From Saturnia japonica (taxonomy: Eukaryota; Arthropoda; Insecta; Lepidoptera; Saturniidae), in contig CM065320.1 in the NCBI GenBank assembly GCA_033032175.1, forward strand, positions 2,046,001 through 2,110,000: a stretch of 64,000 bases of DNA, read 5' to 3'. A program made the position numbers and the translations under genes. Under the pieces are notes generated by a model. It was not told the origin of the DNA and made no database searches. It was given only the letters and a program-made list of their open reading frames with translations. Positions 50,632 to 61,857 of the stretch are shown here, one piece after another. Positions within the stretch are counted from its first letter, which is position 1. Every line of letters begins with the position of its first letter.

Positions 50632-50824
50632 TGTTGCGGATAGCTCAGTTTTTGTGAAAGATTAGGGCTTGGGAGAGAAACAGGAAAATTGGCGATCTTT
50701 TAATACATATATTACATTTTGACGTATATTGAACAAACAATAAAAATAAATGACATATATATATATATATATAATTCTTAAATTAAACATTAAAAAGAAA
50801 TTAAAGAAGGTCCGATTCTCAACA
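50632..50824 (-). repeat. 3' LTR of the BEL/Pao element
   Basis: This 193-bp repeat is, by eye, identical to the other LTR except for one extra AT dinucleotide in its (AT)n run (about 9 units here, 8 in the other). Plus-strand ends are TGTTGCGGATAG and ATTCTCAACA. AATAAA-like polyadenylation sequence cannot be placed with certainty. Confidence 0.93.
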
Positions 50825-50840
50825 TCCTCCCCTTTTTTTT
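50825..50840 (-). other. Polypurine tract
   Basis: On the minus strand a pure purine run, eight A then GGGGAGGA, lies directly before the 3' LTR, the expected position of the plus-strand primer. Confidence 0.8.
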
Positions 50841-50853
50841 AAAAAAAAATTGC

Positions 50854-53373
50854 CTAACTAGACAGAAGAATTAATTTTTTGAGGGGTCTCTTTAGCTGGC
50901 CCGCAGAGGTGGCGACATCAGCTACTCTAGGAATTTCATCCTTGCCATAATATAGAGATACGATTCTTCCCTTTGGCCACACACCACGAGGTAAATTATT
51001 GTCCGCTATTAGAACCATATCTCCCACGTTTATATTTGGTTGCTGTCCAGTTCCTTTAGTTGGATTCAGAAGAGGCAGGTACTCCACCAACCAACGTCGC
51101 CAAAAGTGGTCGGCCATTCTGGCTGCCCTTTTCCACCGAATTCTGTACCAACCGAAATGTGGTAAGTACCAACGTCTTTTGATAGAGTGATCCATACTGA
51201 CGGGACCTTCTGCGTAATTGTTATCAAACATAGCTTGCATATTTAACTTATATTGTTCGGCATAGGCGGGCTCTTTGCTCATCTTTCTCTCTAAGCTTCT
51301 AAATCTAGAAAGAGCATGTCCAAAGCTGTCTGGAATTTCAAAAATATCATCTTTCCAAGGTAACCCAACCTCAAACTTGTTATTTGGTAATCGACGTGCA
51401 GTTTCTTCAAGAATTTTTATAGCTCTAGCATTATTTTCACTTAAAGGCTCTTTTTTAGTAATACCTATTGAATCTAATTTGTAATAATTTTGAATGAGTA
51501 TGCCTAAGTTTTCAGAGTCGTAATTATCGGAAAGGTTTACGTGGTTGACAAAATTTACGGGTTTAGTCTTGCTGGAATCAAACCCAAATAATACCCAACC
51601 TAAGTTAGTATTGATTGCAACTGGCTGAGACCTAGTACCAATCCGAGTCGCCTTGGAAATCAAAAGATGCCAGTTATCAATTCCAATAATTAATTTAGGT
51701 TCACCTATTTCGTAACAAAGTACGTTGGCTAAATCTCTTAGGTGGCGAAACTGTGTGATGTCATCCACATGAACTTTTTGTTTTGATAAACCTAGATTCT
51801 CAATCGAACGAGCATTGCAAATAGAAAATATGTCAGCTGAATGACGACCTTTAATTTTGAAGTTAACATACTGAGCCTTAGTCTTTTTGCCTAAGCCACC
51901 AACACAGTCTAATATAATATGTGACTCAGGTCCTGTGACGCCTATCTGCTCACATAATTTGGAATCAATTAGTGTAGCTGTTGAGCCATCATCCAATAAA
52001 GCATACGTGTTGACGCTGCCTAGTGGCCCCATGATATTGACAGCTATGATTTTTAAAAAGGGTCTACAGTAATTTGGTTTGTCGGATACCTCAGACAAAG
52101 AAGCTTTCTCAGACAAGTAAGTAGTATGTGTAAGAATCTCGTTTGATTGTTCATTAGATATACAGACACTTTGTGAACTTGTATAATTGTTGTTGTAAGG
52201 TTCATTTTCAACAATCGTATGCGTAGCTAAAAATTCTGCATTGTGCAAAAGTTTATGGTGCCTAGGTTTGCAATCCTCAATGTTACAAGTCTCTTTAGTG
52301 AACTTACAATATTTGTAACTATGAAAACCTTTTTTGAGACATTTGTGACATAGTTTATTTTCTTTTACGAACTGCCACCTGTCACCGATAGACATTTCTA
52401 CAAACTTGTCACATTTTGATAAATTTAATTTAGGTAAAGAGCGAACGGAGATAATTTCATTGAGAACTATCGATTCAGATCTACCAAACCTCATTTCTAA
52501 TGCATCCATAACTACGGCAGGATCATGAGCTGACACGAAAAGAATTGAAACTGCCTCACGAGCTGCTCCTCTGAGACTCATGCCAATGCGTGTCAAGTTC
52601 TCAGTCGCAGAAAAGGTGCCTTTGCTGTCCTCGTAGAGTCGCTTGAAGGCCAGCCAGTCCAAAGGCTTACCATCGAAAATAGGCAGCCTGCTGTCTCCAC
52701 ATTTGTGCTTGGCACTGCTGAGCGATGTTATAGCCTGTGCTAATAAAGATATGTCAGTGGGCTGTTGTGTTTTTAATTCAGTAGTATTGTGTTGTATACT
52801 ATTAGTGATATTAGGAATGTTCGCTGTGGTAGTAGATTGAAATGGCCCTCGCGAGCTTCTTCCACCACATTTATTCAAATTTTGGCGAAATCCTATTTCT
52901 TCGAGACGTTTGTTAAATGTGGTAGAGCCGATATTATTGGGCTCTGCCATAACGTTTTCATTAATAATATCTGAATTATCTAACCAATCTCGCACTGAAG
53001 AACGAGAGCCCCTTTGACTCCTCCCACTTTCCGAGTCCAACATCATAAGCTGAGCCTCCAGCTCCAGTTCAGCAGCATTGCGCTCGGCGGTGGCTGCTGC
53101 TGCTGCGGCTTCTGCTGCTACTGCTGCTGCTACTGCTGCTGCTTCTGCTTTAGCTACTTTTCTTATATGTTCAGCTTCCAGTGCAAGCTTTTGAGCTCTG
53201 ATAGTAGCAGTTGACCGTACTGACCTGGAACTTTCAGATACGATCGAGCGTGCTCCAGAAATTAGAGCTGCCGTGGCCGTGGACTTAGACGGTGTGGGTT
53301 CACTCATGATCACGTCGATACAATGATCGTCTCCCGTTTCCCGCAGCTTAGCTTGCGCCCTAGTCTTCACCAT
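50854..53373 (-). CDS. BEL/Pao Gag-protease fused to integrase C-terminus (deletion derivative)
   Basis: The 839-residue open frame starts 74 bp inside the 5' LTR. Order of parts: Ala/Glu-rich coiled-coil-like segment (about 60-110); Gag region (about 222-315, containing LPIFDGKPLDWLAFK); zinc-knuckle-like Cys/His cluster (about 342-378, CHKCLKKGFHSYKYC); aspartic protease with DDGS in ALLDDGSTATLID (about 458-470); the start of the RT region ending in RRWYLPHFG (about 733-741). There the frame passes directly into the integrase C-terminal region, WKRAARMADHFWRRWL and GDMVLIADNNLPRGVWPKGR (about 747-803). RT catalytic motifs, RNase H and the integrase core are absent. A second deletion in Gag is suspected at about residue 316-326, where the SLPKL region joins the knuckle-flanking MSIGDRW region. 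Both junctions keep the frame, and there is no internal stop. The product could still make Gag and protease but not transpose alone. Confidence 0.9.
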   Translation of the reverse strand: MVKTRAQAKLRETGDDHCIDVIMSEPTPSKSTATAALISGARSIVSESSRSVRSTATIRAQKLALEAEHIRKVAKAEAAAVAAAVAAEAAAAAATAERNAAELELEAQLMMLDSESGRSQRGSRSSVRDWLDNSDIINENVMAEPNNIGSTTFNKRLEEIGFRQNLNKCGGRSSRGPFQSTTTANIPNITNSIQHNTTELKTQQPTDISLLAQAITSLSSAKHKCGDSRLPIFDGKPLDWLAFKRLYEDSKGTFSATENLTRIGMSLRGAAREAVSILFVSAHDPAVVMDALEMRFGRSESIVLNEIISVRSLPKLNLSKCDKFVEMSIGDRWQFVKENKLCHKCLKKGFHSYKYCKFTKETCNIEDCKPRHHKLLHNAEFLATHTIVENEPYNNNYTSSQSVCISNEQSNEILTHTTYLSEKASLSEVSDKPNYCRPFLKIIAVNIMGPLGSVNTYALLDDGSTATLIDSKLCEQIGVTGPESHIILDCVGGLGKKTKAQYVNFKIKGRHSADIFSICNARSIENLGLSKQKVHVDDITQFRHLRDLANVLCYEIGEPKLIIGIDNWHLLISKATRIGTRSQPVAINTNLGWVLFGFDSSKTKPVNFVNHVNLSDNYDSENLGILIQNYYKLDSIGITKKEPLSENNARAIKILEETARRLPNNKFEVGLPWKDDIFEIPDSFGHALSRFRSLERKMSKEPAYAEQYKLNMQAMFDNNYAEGPVSMDHSIKRRWYLPHFGWYRIRWKRAARMADHFWRRWLVEYLPLLNPTKGTGQQPNINVGDMVLIADNNLPRGVWPKGRIVSLYYGKDEIPRVADVATSAGQLKRPLKKLILLSS

Positions 53374-53430
53374 TAAAAAATAAAATTTTGAAATGGACAG
53401 GACTTTTATAATATTTAGTTCAAATTTTTA

Positions 53431-53443
53431 ACTCGAAGGACCA
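53431..53443 (-). other. Primer binding site
   Basis: Three bases after the 5' LTR on the minus strand the sequence reads TGGTCCTTCGAGT, beginning with the TGG complementary to the CCA end of a tRNA. The tRNA identity is not assigned. Confidence 0.7.
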
Positions 53444-53446
53444 AAA

Positions 53447-53637
53447 TGTTGCGGATAGCTCAGTTTTTGTGAAAGATTAGGGCTTGGGAGAGAAACAGGA
53501 AAATTGGCGATCTTTTAATACATATATTACATTTTGACGTATATTGAACAAACAATAAAAATAAATGACATATATATATATATATAATTCTTAAATTAAA
53601 CATTAAAAAGAAATTAAAGAAGGTCCGATTCTCAACA
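53447..53637 (-). repeat. 5' LTR of the BEL/Pao element
   Basis: This 191-bp repeat is almost identical to the LTR at 50632-50824. Since the element reads on the minus strand this is the promoter-bearing LTR. The 63-codon open frame inside it is not a gene. Confidence 0.93.
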
Positions 53638-54083
53638 AATGGCTTTAACAATCGCCATTAACAAATACTTTGGTATAAAAAAAAAATTATCCTCAACAAA
53701 TTTTGATGAAATTTTTTACACGGGAAGTATACGTATGTTATTCCATAACTTATATGCTTATAAGTATTGTCATTAATATGAGTACAAAGTTAAGAGATAA
53801 AATTAATTAATGTTTAATAAACGCGTGTACAGCTAGTTAAGCTATAAAACAAGAAGTCTTTAAATCAAAATAGATTTTATTAACAAACAAAGAATAAAAC
53901 GGAATAATTAAATAATTTGAAAAACAAAAAATCTCTTGTCGACTCTACAGCTTTAGTTTACAAACATTTAATGCTTACATTGACTTAGCTAATTATGTCT
54001 TAAATAAATTATATAAAACTATATTAAAAGTTATCTGAATAAGACGGATGATTGGAACTTACGTATTTTATTAATATAAATAT

Positions 54084-54749
54084 CAAGCTGACCCGCGCAA
54101 CTTCGTCTGCGTCATATAAGAGAGAGAGATAGAAAAGATTAGAGAGAGTGGGTCGTAAGCACTGTATTATAGGTATCGCCCGCCTCCCAGATTATTCTGC
54201 ATAATAAAAATGAGCTTGCGATACTTGATCATTGTTTTACTGCCGATTTATTTTAAAACTGTGTTATCTCCTAAGATACTCATTTAAATCAATTACTGTA
54301 AAGGACAATTTTGTTCACAATTAAATACTTGTGATGAATAATGTATTTATTTCGATAAGGATTATTACCATGTATTTAAAAAGACCTTTGCAAATAATTC
54401 ATTATTTTTGAACAAATTTTATTACCATAAAAAGGTTGTATTGAGTAAACCTTAAAAGATAGTCATATGCTGTCGCGGACTTTTTTTTACGAATTTGTAA
54501 GAGAAACAATATTATTAACACGAATGTTGCACGCAGTGGAAGCTCTCAAAAGGAATACATTTCCCCCGTTTTTGCAACATTTTTTATTGATGTTCCGCTT
54601 CTATTGGTCGTAATGTGATGCTATATAGCCTTCCTCGGTAAATGTGCTATCCAACACTAAAAATTTTTTTTCATTGGATCCAGTAGTTCCTGAGATTAGC
54701 TCGTTCAAAAAAACAAACAAACTCTTATAGTTTATAGTATTAGTATAGA
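54084..54749 (-). mobile_element. Non-autonomous Helitron-like element, about 666 bp
   Basis: On the minus strand it starts TCTATACTAATACTATAAAC after an A and ends GACGAAGTTGCGCGGGTCAG then CTTG, a decayed CTAG. The interior has AGGAACTACTGGATCC and CAAAAACGGGGGAAATG. It is the reversed relative of 34544-35199. Confidence 0.6.
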
Positions 54750-57700
54750 TTTATAGAATTTAATTGTTCTTACTATTATTAACTTTACAGTTCTAGAAAA
54801 AATAATTAAAATATTTTACACTAATAGATTTCACAATTAAATAGGACATTTTAGGGAGGTCTCATGTCTAGAGTGACAAGACGCTGTGACAAGTCGCACC
54901 CATTCTCAACATCATTGTTATTTTATAAGAATTCCGGTCGAAATATTTCAGATTATTTAGATAAACCTACCTGCTACCGACTTCCAATTCATTAAAGCCC
55001 ATTAACGAATTTTATTGCAGACTAAATTTATTAGTATTGCTGTGCCATCTGATTAATGAAATAGTTAATAAACAGGACAATATAGAATGTTGGTTTTTAT
55101 TGGCGCCTTAGTTTTTACTGTCACGAATATTTTAATTTTTGTAAGTTTCGTGTACACTTTTTTAAAATTGTATAAATATTGTTATGCACTTCTTTGGATT
55201 GTTTATGTTACTACTAAACATTTATTTCTAAAGTTTGAGGTAAGTTATGAGGTATTACGACGCTTTTATAGAAGTTAACAACATTCAGTATAATTTGGTG
55301 TATTAATTTTTTAACAAACCATGTTTAAATTTATTAATAAAAATTAAAAATTATATAGCTGCTGATAAAATATGTGTAGATATGAAGAGAATATACGAGT
55401 AAGTGAAAAACAAACTGTACTTTTGAAGTTTCCATATTAAAAACAGCACTGTGGTTTATAGAGCTCGTCGGAATCGTAAGGGATTTGGGTCACACGTTTA
55501 TTACGGACTCTCTGCTACACTACACTCGCGGCCAAGGACATCAAGCCTTAGGGTTAAATTCGTGATATACAATAATTATTGAGGAGTATATTATATATAA
55601 TTATAAATCAATGAATTCATGAAAATATGGTAAACTTGCTTGCTTTGCTATTATGAAAAAAAAATATTATAACTACAACAATAAACAAACTATATGAGTT
55701 GTCTTTTAGAATTTCGCCAATAGTTAAGTAATAAATACCTGTTTCATTTGCTTATAATTACGGATTAAATAATATATTTATTAAAAAATATATATGGTGC
55801 GTGTAAGATAGAAAATTGTCTACTACAAATTACCGATAATTAATTATTTAAAAATGTTAGGGTAATAAGTTAAGGTAATTGATGGGTTTTAGGGAGATAT
55901 CTTTGTTTTATTATTATTTATGATTATTTACTAATTTTGTTATTTGAAAATTTACTTTAGTAACAAAGCACAGAGAGCTTCAGAGGCGTAAAAAAGACTA
56001 TCTTCGTGCCCTACGCAAAACCGAAGTAAAGATAAAGATAAACTTGACACATTTTTGCTTTTATATACTTACATATTTATTTGCACACAATCGCTATCGC
56101 ATATCGATTTTCAGTGACCTTCAATCCAAAATTATATTATGTTTTGAGGGCAAAGTTTTATGACTGTATTGTTTCGTAAAGCTGCAAACCATCAAATAAA
56201 CTCAAATTAAATAGGTCAGCAAACAAATTTTACGTCGGTAGTTCTTTGTAAACTGTATACACCCTTCATAATTTGTCAACAATTTTGTTGCAACTTGTTG
56301 TCGCGATTTATTTATATGCAAATGTATCTTATGAACGCTCATTGTATTTCAAATCATTCATGTTCATCGTAGAAAACTCGTCAAATATGGAAATTGTATC
56401 CGCAATCTTTGGTACAATAATACAGCTTCGGCCACTGCACCGCAAATCCTCTCCAAGGTTCATGAATTCATGATAGATTCATTATATTCATAATTCAGTT
56501 TTTTTAAACCTGCTTAAGGTCAAAGTGATATGTGGAGTGGTCACTTGTACAAAAGTAGTCACAGATTCTGATGCAGGTGTTTGCAGCGCGCATGACGGTC
56601 GCGTGCCTCGTGAACATACGAGCAGAGCCGAGTGAGCACGAGGCAACCGCAAAACGTCTCGTTAACAAAGAATACAATGTTACCCAGATCCTTTACTTTC
56701 ATGTTAAAATTTGTTTCTGTATTTTTATACATATTCAAATAGCAGGATACATAATTATTAATTTTAGATGTTAGGATATATATTTTTGGTCAAATTTCGT
56801 ATTTAGCGACATTAAGTATTAAATATAGGTTTATAATATAGCGATCATTCAAGGGAGTTTTAACGTATAATAAATACCTATAAGACCCGCTTATGGAGAG
56901 AGTGCCTACTTAGAAGAAAATCTTAACAAGAACTTGTAATCAAAATTATTAAGTAATTTTTATATTATTTAAATAAGCTATAGGCATTTTATAGTAAAAT
57001 TTTGCTTCGTGCCTATTAGATGAAATGAAAGGCATAAAAATAATTTTTATTAATTATATTTATAGAATCTCGAATAGTAAATAGTAAAGTAAAAAAGTAG
57101 ATTCGCTTTTTTATTTTATTAGTACATTTTATGAAAAACAATCATATACTAATTAATAAGAAACAACCTTTGTCTTTTGCATTATAAACCGCTTGATAAT
57201 AAAGTACAAAATTGGAAGAGATTTATTATTTATATATATATATATAGTATTAACTTTAATGAAATAAAATTTTTGTACGTGAATTTTTCATTGTAGTCGG
57301 AAATCATCAAACAATCCCTTTGAAGTTCGAACAACACATAAAACATTATTGTAGTAACCGTATTTTAACGCTATGGAACAATGGTAAATGTTTATTAAAG
57401 GTTAGCACTTCGAAATAACAATTAACTAGACAAACAACAAAACTATTCGCAACTTACTCCACGGGTGTGCTGATATTGTCGAACTTTGCGTATTGTATAG
57501 AACAATTTCAATTAATAACATCAACGGATATATCCACCCATAATGTTTCAAGCTTCCCTTTCATTATCAAAAATTACTATAGCGATATGATTTCGATGGG
57601 CGGGTAAAGATACGTGATCCCGTTTCGCGAATTGTCTTTTTCAAATTAAATATGTTACAAGGATACATTGTTTAGGGCCCTCTATTTTGTGTGTTTCGTG

Positions 57701-57959
57701 TATTTTATTATTGTTCTTTTTGCAAAAACGTAACCTGAGTTGAGGCACGTGTGGAAAAAACATTTTGTTATTTTAATATTGCAACGTCCTGTTGAACGTT
57801 TTGTGAAACACATGTAAGGATTTATGTAAAATTCCTACAATATATTATATATTTATAATAATATACCATATAATTATATTTTATATTTTCTAACACAAAT
57901 AGGTATTGCTGAAACCATATCGTACATATAAAAATGCATAATTTTTTGTTATACTACAA
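54750..57959. other. Intergenic; GC-richer E-box segment at 56540-56680
   Basis: AT-rich with no gene. At 56573-56580 there is GCAGGTGT, the E-box form preferred by achaete-scute/Daughterless dimers, with CACTTG at 56542-56547 and a GC-richer flank (CAGCGCGCATGACGGTCGCG). It lies about 4 kb beyond the 3' end of the achaete-scute gene. Open frames of 61-67 codons in this stretch have no domain. Confidence 0.35.
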
Positions 57960-58090
57960 ACATGCATACGGCCCGCCTGTTGGTAAGCGGCTATCATAGC
58001 CAATGGACGTTTGTAATACCATAGGCCCCTACCCCATGGAGCTCTGGAAACCCTACTTAGCGCAGGAACACACCATGAGTTTATTTGGCT
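57960..58090. repeat. Interspersed repeat family S3, reversed copy 3
   Basis: It holds GCCCGCCTGTTGGTAAGCGG, CCCATGGAGCTCTGGAAACC and CGCAGGAACACACCA, the reverse complement order of the copies at 11790 and 42715. It extends slightly further on its left side. Confidence 0.6.
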
Positions 58091-58361
58091 GAGATCTCAC
58101 TTATTAGTCTTAGATTAGACAAATGACATATGACATATGAGAAAGATATATGTAACACTCTCAAGACAAGTATAGTTTATTATGAGTTGCGTTTTACGAT
58201 GACATTCGAAATATATTATTATATAATGTGATGTCAAAGTTTAACATCATTATGAAATTTCTCTGAGCCTAATTGAAGCTATAAAGTATTTAATTTTCTT
58301 TTGTTCCAGATACTCTTAATTCTTTAATGTAAGTTCTTTATTTTCAGTTTATAAACTAATA

Positions 58362-59575
58362 GATCGGGGAAAAAGTTTCTTCGCATTTTTATATGGAAAC
58401 TCAAGACATTTTTTTAAAAGTTTATTTACATTTATTTACAGTATATATGTGCCGTTTTGTTCGGTGACTTTCTGTCATTTTGTAGGTAGAAACATGATCC
58501 CGTTGCTGTAGAAACTTTGGGACTTCTGACCAAAAAAACGCGACTAGTAGTTTTGTCAGTCCTCTGTTGATGTTAACCTTACAGAATCTAAAGAATTCTG
58601 AAGAGACCGAAACAGGTGAAAATCTGAAGGTGCAAGGCCAGGGCTATATGGTGGATGCACTAACACCTCCCAGCCAAACTCTGTTAATTTTTGTTGAGTG
58701 GCTAAAGATGTGTGTGGTCTAGCGTTATCGTGATGATAGACCACAACCTTCCTGTTGATCAATTCCGGCCGCTTTCTCTCAACTGCTTCCTTTAGTCTCA
58801 TCAGTTGTTGGCAGTAGAGATCCGAATCGACGGTTTTGCCGGGCGATAAAAGCTCATAATGAACAATGCCCTTCCAGTCCCACAACACAAAGCATCACAT
58901 TATTTCGAGTTAGCGCAGGTTTAGCCACAGTCTGTGAAGCCTGGATGACCTTAGACCACGACCTTTTTCACACTTTCTTTTCGTACGTGATCCACTTTTC
59001 ATCGCAAGTTCTCAATCTCTTCAAAACGGCTCGGTTTCATTACGTCTCAATAATGAATCACAAATGAGTACACGGTTCTAATAGGTTTCTTTCAGTGAGC
59101 TCGTGTGGCACCTAAATATCGAGCTTTTTGGTGTAGCCAGCTTTCTTCAAATGGGTTAAAACTGTTTTGTGGTCAATTTCCAGTTCTTCAGCAACATCGT
59201 AACTACTGATATGTCGATTTTCTCCACTTTTTCAAAAATGGCGTCCATTTTGTTCGTAACAGGGCGACTAGAGCGAGGTACATCTTTAACATCAAGTTTC
59301 CGGACTGAAAACGTTTGAACCAACTTAGTGCTATTCTTACTAACACTGCATTAGGTCCATAAACATCACAAAGTTCTTTCGCTCCTTGAGTTCCATTTTT
59401 TCTTTTTTGTAATATTTTAAAATGTATCGAATTTCTTCATTAGATTCACTCATTTTTACAGAAATAAAAACAAATGAAAAATAGCGGCAAACTACTTTTT
59501 TTTTTTAATGTTACCAAAACCAGACAGATACACATAGTACAGTCAAAGACATTTTATAACCCTTTTTCCCCGTCC
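58362..59575 (-). mobile_element. mariner (Tc1/mariner) transposon, decayed
   Basis: The element is about 1214 bp, flanked by TA (58360-58361 and 59576-59577). Its ends are inverted: the left begins GATCGGGGAAAAAG, and the right reads GGACGGGGAAAAAG in reverse complement, 12 of 14 matching. Length, TA target and transposase fragments agree with the mariner family. The copy is slightly shorter than the usual 1.3 kb. Confidence 0.85.
58556..59453 (-). pseudogene. mariner transposase, broken
   Basis: A start codon with the typical mariner-like opening lies at 59453, followed by frameshifts and stops through about 58900. From 58888 to 58556 one frame stays open for 110 residues with the catalytic half: LWDWKG (first Asp), HHDNARPHTS (second Asp) and SPGLAPSDFHLFRSL (third Asp). 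Exactly 34 residues separate the last two, so the D34D signature is intact. The stop is at 58556-58558. The N-terminal half is disabled, so no active transposase is expected. Confidence 0.85.
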
Positions 59576-59577
59576 TA

Positions 59578-59763
59578 ATATATAAATAAAATGATTGAGG
59601 TTTCCTTTGTGTGCACATTACGCAAAAACTACTCGATAGATTTTGATATTTTTTTTTGTTTTATTACTTAGATACTTAATCCTTATTAAATACGAAAACT
59701 ATCACAATATCTTCATACACAATAATTCCGTAGTCCACGCAAGCGAAGCCGCGGGTACAGCAC
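59578..59763 (+). mobile_element. Helitron-like fragment, adjacent to mariner
   Basis: It contains ATATAAATAAAATGATTGAG, AAAACTACTCGATAGATTTTG and a tail TAGTCCACGCAAGCGAAGCC then GCGGGTACAGCACTAG. The tail and CTAG end match the Helitron 3' ends. It begins at the TA duplication of the mariner, which may have landed inside it. Confidence 0.5.
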
Positions 59764-60049
59764 TAGGTTAGACTAGCTAGTCTACAATAAGCTCCATCTT
59801 AGCAAACTACATTATATATATATATAGATTGAACCTTTTGCTTACTAAGGCGTAATAATGTTGAGAAAGAAATAGATAAAAAAAATGCCCCCGCCCCGCA
59901 ATGTTTGTTTTTTGAATAGCTAAAAAACATACTATTCACTTTATATTCCTATATGTGATGGATAATTTTAGAGCGTAAAAAACAGTTTTATATTAAATTT
60001 AAGCTTAAATACAATAATATAGTATAATAAAACCAAAATTAAAAATATC
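59764..60049. other. Intergenic spacer 3' of the achaete-scute gene
   Basis: AT-rich with no repeat or gene recognised. Confidence 0.4.
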
Positions 60050-60683
60050 TCATTGAAAATTTCATCATTTTATTTACAAAAACCGGTAAATTAACCGTTT
60101 TTACGTTGATTTCTTAAATATAGTACAACTATTTTAATATCTTACAATATTAGGAATCTTGCTTATGGTACTACGTTGTCTATTTACATTAAAAGTCTTT
60201 GTCTCATTGGAATTCAAAGTTACTTGGAATATTTTTACATATTTAAACTATTCTTATAATATTAATGACTAGATAACATTTATAAATATATCTTAAAATT
60301 AGATCTTAACTGGAAGCTATATATGTAAGGACTTTACTAAGGCACAGCGTTACTTCAAATCACTTATGTAATATGTTATACTAAATGCTTATGTGGAACA
60401 AAATAATGCTCATTTCAGTCTTCGAAGTGCTATTCCATCGACGTATGAAATGCATTAAGAGTATTCGTTCGTTGTTCAGTCGCTCGGCGGAATGCATCGA
60501 TGGGTTCGTTATAGTCCACTATTATCCACTTTCATTAGGAATATACTGATTGCGCTTAATTAGAGGTTCCCTCAGAGTCCCTCGCGCTCCATCGTTCGGA
60601 TCTCCGTTGAGAAATACTTGTTTTTTTTTTCATAATCAGCAAGCCGCTGATTAGCTCCACTTTGATCACTGCCCATATTGTTC
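60050..60683 (-). other. Possible downstream 3'UTR exon of the achaete-scute gene
   Basis: On the minus strand a strong acceptor, TTTTTCTTTTCTCCCAG, ends at 60684 and would open an exon starting GAACAATATGGGC. An AATAAA lies at 60069-60074, so the exon could end near 60050. Together with the donor at 61863 this gives a 1180-bp intron (60684-61863), all after the stop codon. The alternative is that the gene is unspliced, as achaete-scute genes often are, and ends near 61620, where overlapping AATAAA signals lie at 61642-61651. Confidence 0.35.
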
Positions 60684-61857
60684 CTGGGAGAAAAGAAAAA
60701 ATGTTATAACACCTGTTTACTTAGCTAAAACATTTTTTATAAAATAAACCCTATCTTATTCTAAGTTCCAAGTTGTGAAGCAACGTAAGAATTCTCATGA
60801 ATACTAAACTGATATCAACAGATGTTTGTATAGTGCATAGCAAATATTGTAACACGTGTGCTACGCCCGACGCCCTTCTATTTCCTCTTGAGATTTCGTC
60901 TTCCGGTACAATAAATTAATAGTCTACGAAACGGAGTTTTTTGCGATCGTAATTCCATGGTTTTTGATACGGCGCTACCGGTTTTGATTAATTCATAAAT
61001 ATGGTCCAGCCATATGGCGATATTTTAGCATAAAAGTTTTAATGAACGTAGAACTGGAAAGTATTGGCAATTATAAAAAAGAAACATAAATATCCAATAG
61101 TTGTGTATTAGACCACCTTTGACAAAACTTATTATTAGAATGGTATTTTATGTGCAATTTTCTGACTGTATGCGGGGCGGACCACAAGATAGTTAGAAAT
61201 AATTGCACTCTGGCTATCGGAGCAAACAAGCGGAGAGAATGCGGGCATCTTCATCAAATTTTGTATTTAAAAAATTTACGTAAAAAATTCTCTAGCTACC
61301 ATTAGTTTGTATAGAGCGACACATTTTTAAGATTCGCTATTGTAAGAGACACCGTATTGTGTCCTTTTAATTTCACAATGAATAAATAAAGTCTAACTTA
61401 TGGTTCAATGCTCACACATAATAGGTACCAGACCTGTTTACTTTTTGCTTTTGGGATGAACGCGAACCTTCATTCAAAATTGTGCAACATAAAAGATCCG
61501 ATCCTGTAGGTAACCGTGACTAAAGTACTTAAACTAGTAGAAAAAAATATTTTCTTCTGATACCTGCATTTTGTATGAAAAGGTTTAGCATAAATTAATC
61601 GTTGACGATATATTTTTATACGTAAAAAGTAAGTGATAAAATTTATTTATTAGAGTTATTTACACTTCAAGAATTAATCATAAAAATAGATAATTAGCAA
61701 ACAAATTGATAAGAACTTTAATTTAATAGTGGTTTCGATCTAAGTGTTGTTTAAAATTGATTCATAAATTATCAGCTCACGACTCATAGCAACAAGAAAA
61801 GCATATTTACAGAATTATTAAAGTTACTAATAATAATAAGTTTAACTAGTTCAGTAA

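Larger units (their letters stand above)
50632..53637 (-). mobile_element. BEL/Pao LTR retrotransposon, internally deleted, very young
   Basis: The 3006-bp element is bounded by direct LTRs that start TG and end CA, and by a perfect 5-bp target-site duplication AATGG at 50627-50631 and 53638-53642. It is oriented on the minus strand, with a primer binding site after the right LTR and a polypurine tract before the left one. Autonomous BEL/Pao elements are usually twice this length; here most of the reverse transcriptase, RNase H and integrase is missing. Near-identical LTRs indicate a recent insertion. It sits inside an older Helitron. Confidence 0.93.
50482..53836 (+). mobile_element. Helitron-like element split by a BEL/Pao insertion
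   Basis: The left half (50482-50631) starts TCTATATATTATAAAGGACA and carries GGATTTAACACTAAAATGG and ACGGGAAGCATATGTTATTC. The right half (53638-53836) continues the same repeat and ends GTGTACAGCTAG before a T. Without the LTR element and one copy of its 5-bp duplication the Helitron would be about 345 bp long. Confidence 0.6.

Noticed and set aside
50741..50775. (AT)n tract as a promoter TATA box
   Set aside because: It is a microsatellite within the LTR and differs in length between the two LTRs, so no promoter role can be claimed from it.
52643..53214. Plus-strand open frames opposite the BEL/Pao ORF
   Set aside because: They are antisense shadows of the Gag coding region; the Cys-rich one mirrors the Ala/Glu coiled coil.
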